Source: an uncultured Aquincola sp. (GTDB lineage: Bacteria > Pseudomonadota > Gammaproteobacteria > Burkholderiales > Burkholderiaceae). From it: a stretch of DNA of 5,679 bases. Position numbers and translations under genes: made by a program. The DNA lies in the NCBI GenBank assembly GCA_937883885.1, contig CAKZXL010000478.1, forward strand, positions 1 to 5,679, in the 5' to 3' direction. The notes beneath the pieces are model-generated. The model made no database searches and was not told the DNA's origin. It saw nothing but the letters and a program-made list of their open reading frames with translations. Below, piece by piece: positions 4,275 to 5,679 of the stretch; position 1 is the stretch's first letter, and the number at the start of each line of letters is the position of its first letter.

Positions 4275-5679
4275 TCAGCCCTGCTTTTTGAGCGCCGCCT
4301 CGCGGATGGCGGTGAGCGTGCTGCGCGTGGTGCTGACGTCGGTGTCCAGCTTCACGTGCAGCAGCGTCGGCCGGCCGCTGGCCAGCGCGGCGGCAAACGC
4401 CGGCTCGAACTGCGCGGTGGCCTCGATGCGCTCAGCGCGCCAGCCATAGGCCCGGGCCAGCGCCGCGAAGTCGGGGTTGAAGAGGTCGCTGCCGCTCACG
4501 CGGCCCGGGTACTCGCGCTCCTGGTGCATGCGGATGGTGCCGTAGGTGCCGTTGTCCACCACCACGCTGATCAGGCGTTGGGCCCCGTAGCCGGTGGCCG
4601 TGGCCAGCTCCTGCCCGGTCATCAAAAAGTCGCCGTCGCCCGCGATGTTGACCACCGTGCGCTGCGGGTACAGCAGCGCTGCCGCCACCGCTGAAGGCAC
4701 GCCGTAGCCCATCGCGCCCGAGGTGGGCGCCAGCTGCGTGCGGCCATGGTGCTGCAGGCCGAAGTAGCGCACGTAGCGGTGCAGCCAGCCGGCGTAGTTG
4801 CCGGCGCCGTTGGTGTACACGGTGTCTTCGGGCGCCAGGCGCTGGATGGTTTTCATCACCTGCGCCAGGTCCATCGGCTGCACCCCGGGCGCCGCATGGT
4901 TGGCTTCGTAGTCGGCATGGGCGGCGGCGGCCCAGTCGGCCCAGCGCGGCGTGCCGGCCGGCGCGGCCAGCGTCTCCAGCGCCTTGCCGGCATGGCACAT
5001 CGCGCTTTGCAGCATCAGGTCGGCGCTGTACACGCGGCCCAGCTCTTCGGCGCCGGCATGCATGTGCACCAGCTTTTGCGCCGGCCGCGGCACCTGCAGC
5101 AAGGTGTAGCCGCTGGTCGTCATCTCGCCCAGGCGCACGCCCACGGCCAGCAGCAGGTCGGCCTCGCGGATGCGCTGCGCCAGCTTGGGGTTGATGGCGA
5201 TGCCCACGTCGCCGGCATACAGCGGGTGGCGGTTGTCGAAGGTGTCCTGGAAGCGGAAGCCGCAGCCCACCGGCAGGCCCCAGTTCTCGGCAAAGCGCTG
5301 CAAAGCCTGGGCGCTTTCAGGCGTCCAGCCGCTGCCACCGGCGATGACGAAGGGCCGCTCGGCCGCGGCCAGCATCGCACGCAGGTCGCGCATGCCGCCC
5401 GGGGCGGGCCAGGCGGTGGCAGGCTCGATGCGGGGCAGCACGGGGGCTGCGGTGGGCTGCGTCAGCATGTCTTCGGGCAGCACCAGCACCACCGGGCCGG
5501 GGCGGCCCTGCATGGCGGTGTGGAAGGCCCGGGCCACGTACTCGGGCAGGCGGTGGGCGTCCTGCACCTCGCCCACCCATTTGGCCATGCCCAGCGTGCC
5601 GGGGCCGAACACCTGGCGGTAGTCCAGCTCCTGGAAGGCCTCACGGTCGCGCTGGTCGCTGGCCACCTGGCCGACGAAC
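4275..5679 (-). CDS. Thiamine diphosphate-dependent enzyme, acetolactate synthase-like (partial, N-terminus missing)
   Basis: 467 residues of a TPP enzyme are visible; the frame is open to the right edge, beginning FVGQVASDQRDREAFQELDY. That stretch corresponds to the end of the PYR domain in acetolactate synthase-like enzymes, so roughly 100 N-terminal residues, including the expected catalytic Glu, lie outside the window. The central TPP_enzyme_M-like domain covers about 95-235 of the fragment ('PFVIAGGSGW', 'ADLLLAVGVRLGE'). The C-terminal PP domain holds the cofactor motif G347-D348-G349 followed after 26 residues by N376 ('VVVDNGTYG'), which binds Mg2+ and diphosphate. The upstream 'SGAMGYGVPSAVAAAL' (320-335) is also typical. 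The family includes acetolactate synthase, sulfoacetaldehyde acetyltransferase and several 2-oxo acid decarboxylases; the substrate cannot be fixed from this fragment. A GTG at 5666 is an internal Val, not the start. No biosynthetic partner such as ilvN is visible in the window. Confidence 0.9.
   Translation of the reverse strand, partial: FVGQVASDQRDREAFQELDYRQVFGPGTLGMAKWVGEVQDAHRLPEYVARAFHTAMQGRPGPVVLVLPEDMLTQPTAAPVLPRIEPATAWPAPGGMRDLRAMLAAAERPFVIAGGSGWTPESAQALQRFAENWGLPVGCGFRFQDTFDNRHPLYAGDVGIAINPKLAQRIREADLLLAVGVRLGEMTTSGYTLLQVPRPAQKLVHMHAGAEELGRVYSADLMLQSAMCHAGKALETLAAPAGTPRWADWAAAAHADYEANHAAPGVQPMDLAQVMKTIQRLAPEDTVYTNGAGNYAGWLHRYVRYFGLQHHGRTQLAPTSGAMGYGVPSAVAAALLYPQRTVVNIAGDGDFLMTGQELATATGYGAQRLISVVVDNGTYGTIRMHQEREYPGRVSGSDLFNPDFAALARAYGWRAERIEATAQFEPAFAAALASGRPTLLHVKLDTDVSTTRSTLTAIREAALKKQG

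Noticed and set aside
1..5679. Mobile elements, CRISPR arrays, toxin-antitoxin or phage defence genes
   Set aside because: No transposase, terminal inverted repeats, spaced direct repeats or defence-type domains were seen. The gene content is regulatory and metabolic with even composition.

Overview
The window is uniformly GC-rich, with dense, short-spaced genes and GC-biased third codon positions. Together with a CCA-encoding tRNA-Pro of proteobacterial type, an AcoR-type regulator, a YedA-type exporter and an RraA-family protein, this suggests a betaproteobacterial chromosome, most likely Burkholderiales (Comamonadaceae or the Rubrivivax/Leptothrix group). That placement is inferred from general resemblance, not from a search. 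I see no insertion sequence, phage gene, CRISPR array or sharp composition break. No stretch longer than about 140 bases lacks a gene, a tRNA or a recognisable signal.

Left part, minus strand. The first 98 bases hold the N-terminus of a gene that resembles an aldehyde dehydrogenase. Upstream of it (183-1412) lies an AcoR-like regulator with GAF, PAS-like and Fis-type HTH regions but no AAA+ domain; it probably controls the dehydrogenase. Upstream again is a strong intrinsic terminator (1498-1527) that ends tRNA-Pro(UGG) (1547-1623), which has its own -10 box.

Middle part, minus strand. Three genes form a very tight operon, read right to left: an Lrp/AsnC-family regulator (3222 down to 2701), an RraA-family protein (2700 down to 2194) that starts directly after the regulator's stop, and a small hydrophobic DUF697-like protein (2197 down to 1667) with an ATGA overlap. 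There is no terminator before the tRNA.

The Lrp-family gene diverges from a DMT/EamA exporter similar to YedA (3330-4259, plus strand). The 107-base gap between them carries a perfect 14-bp palindrome, a second related box 16 bp away, and a -10-like hexamer only 7-8 bases before each start codon. This fits a local regulator controlling itself, its operon and the exporter, with possibly leaderless messages on both sides.

Right part, minus strand. Convergent to the exporter is a thiamine-diphosphate-dependent enzyme of the acetolactate synthase-like superfamily (4275 to the right edge), which lacks its N-terminal part here. A GC hairpin spans the 15-base convergent junction.

Overall this looks like ordinary core or metabolic chromosome. 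I found no clearly new system. The points most worth a second look are the divergent Lrp-exporter control region, the AAA-less AcoR-like regulator, and the RraA-family protein that keeps residues associated with lyase activity while coupled to an Lrp regulator and a DUF697-like membrane protein.
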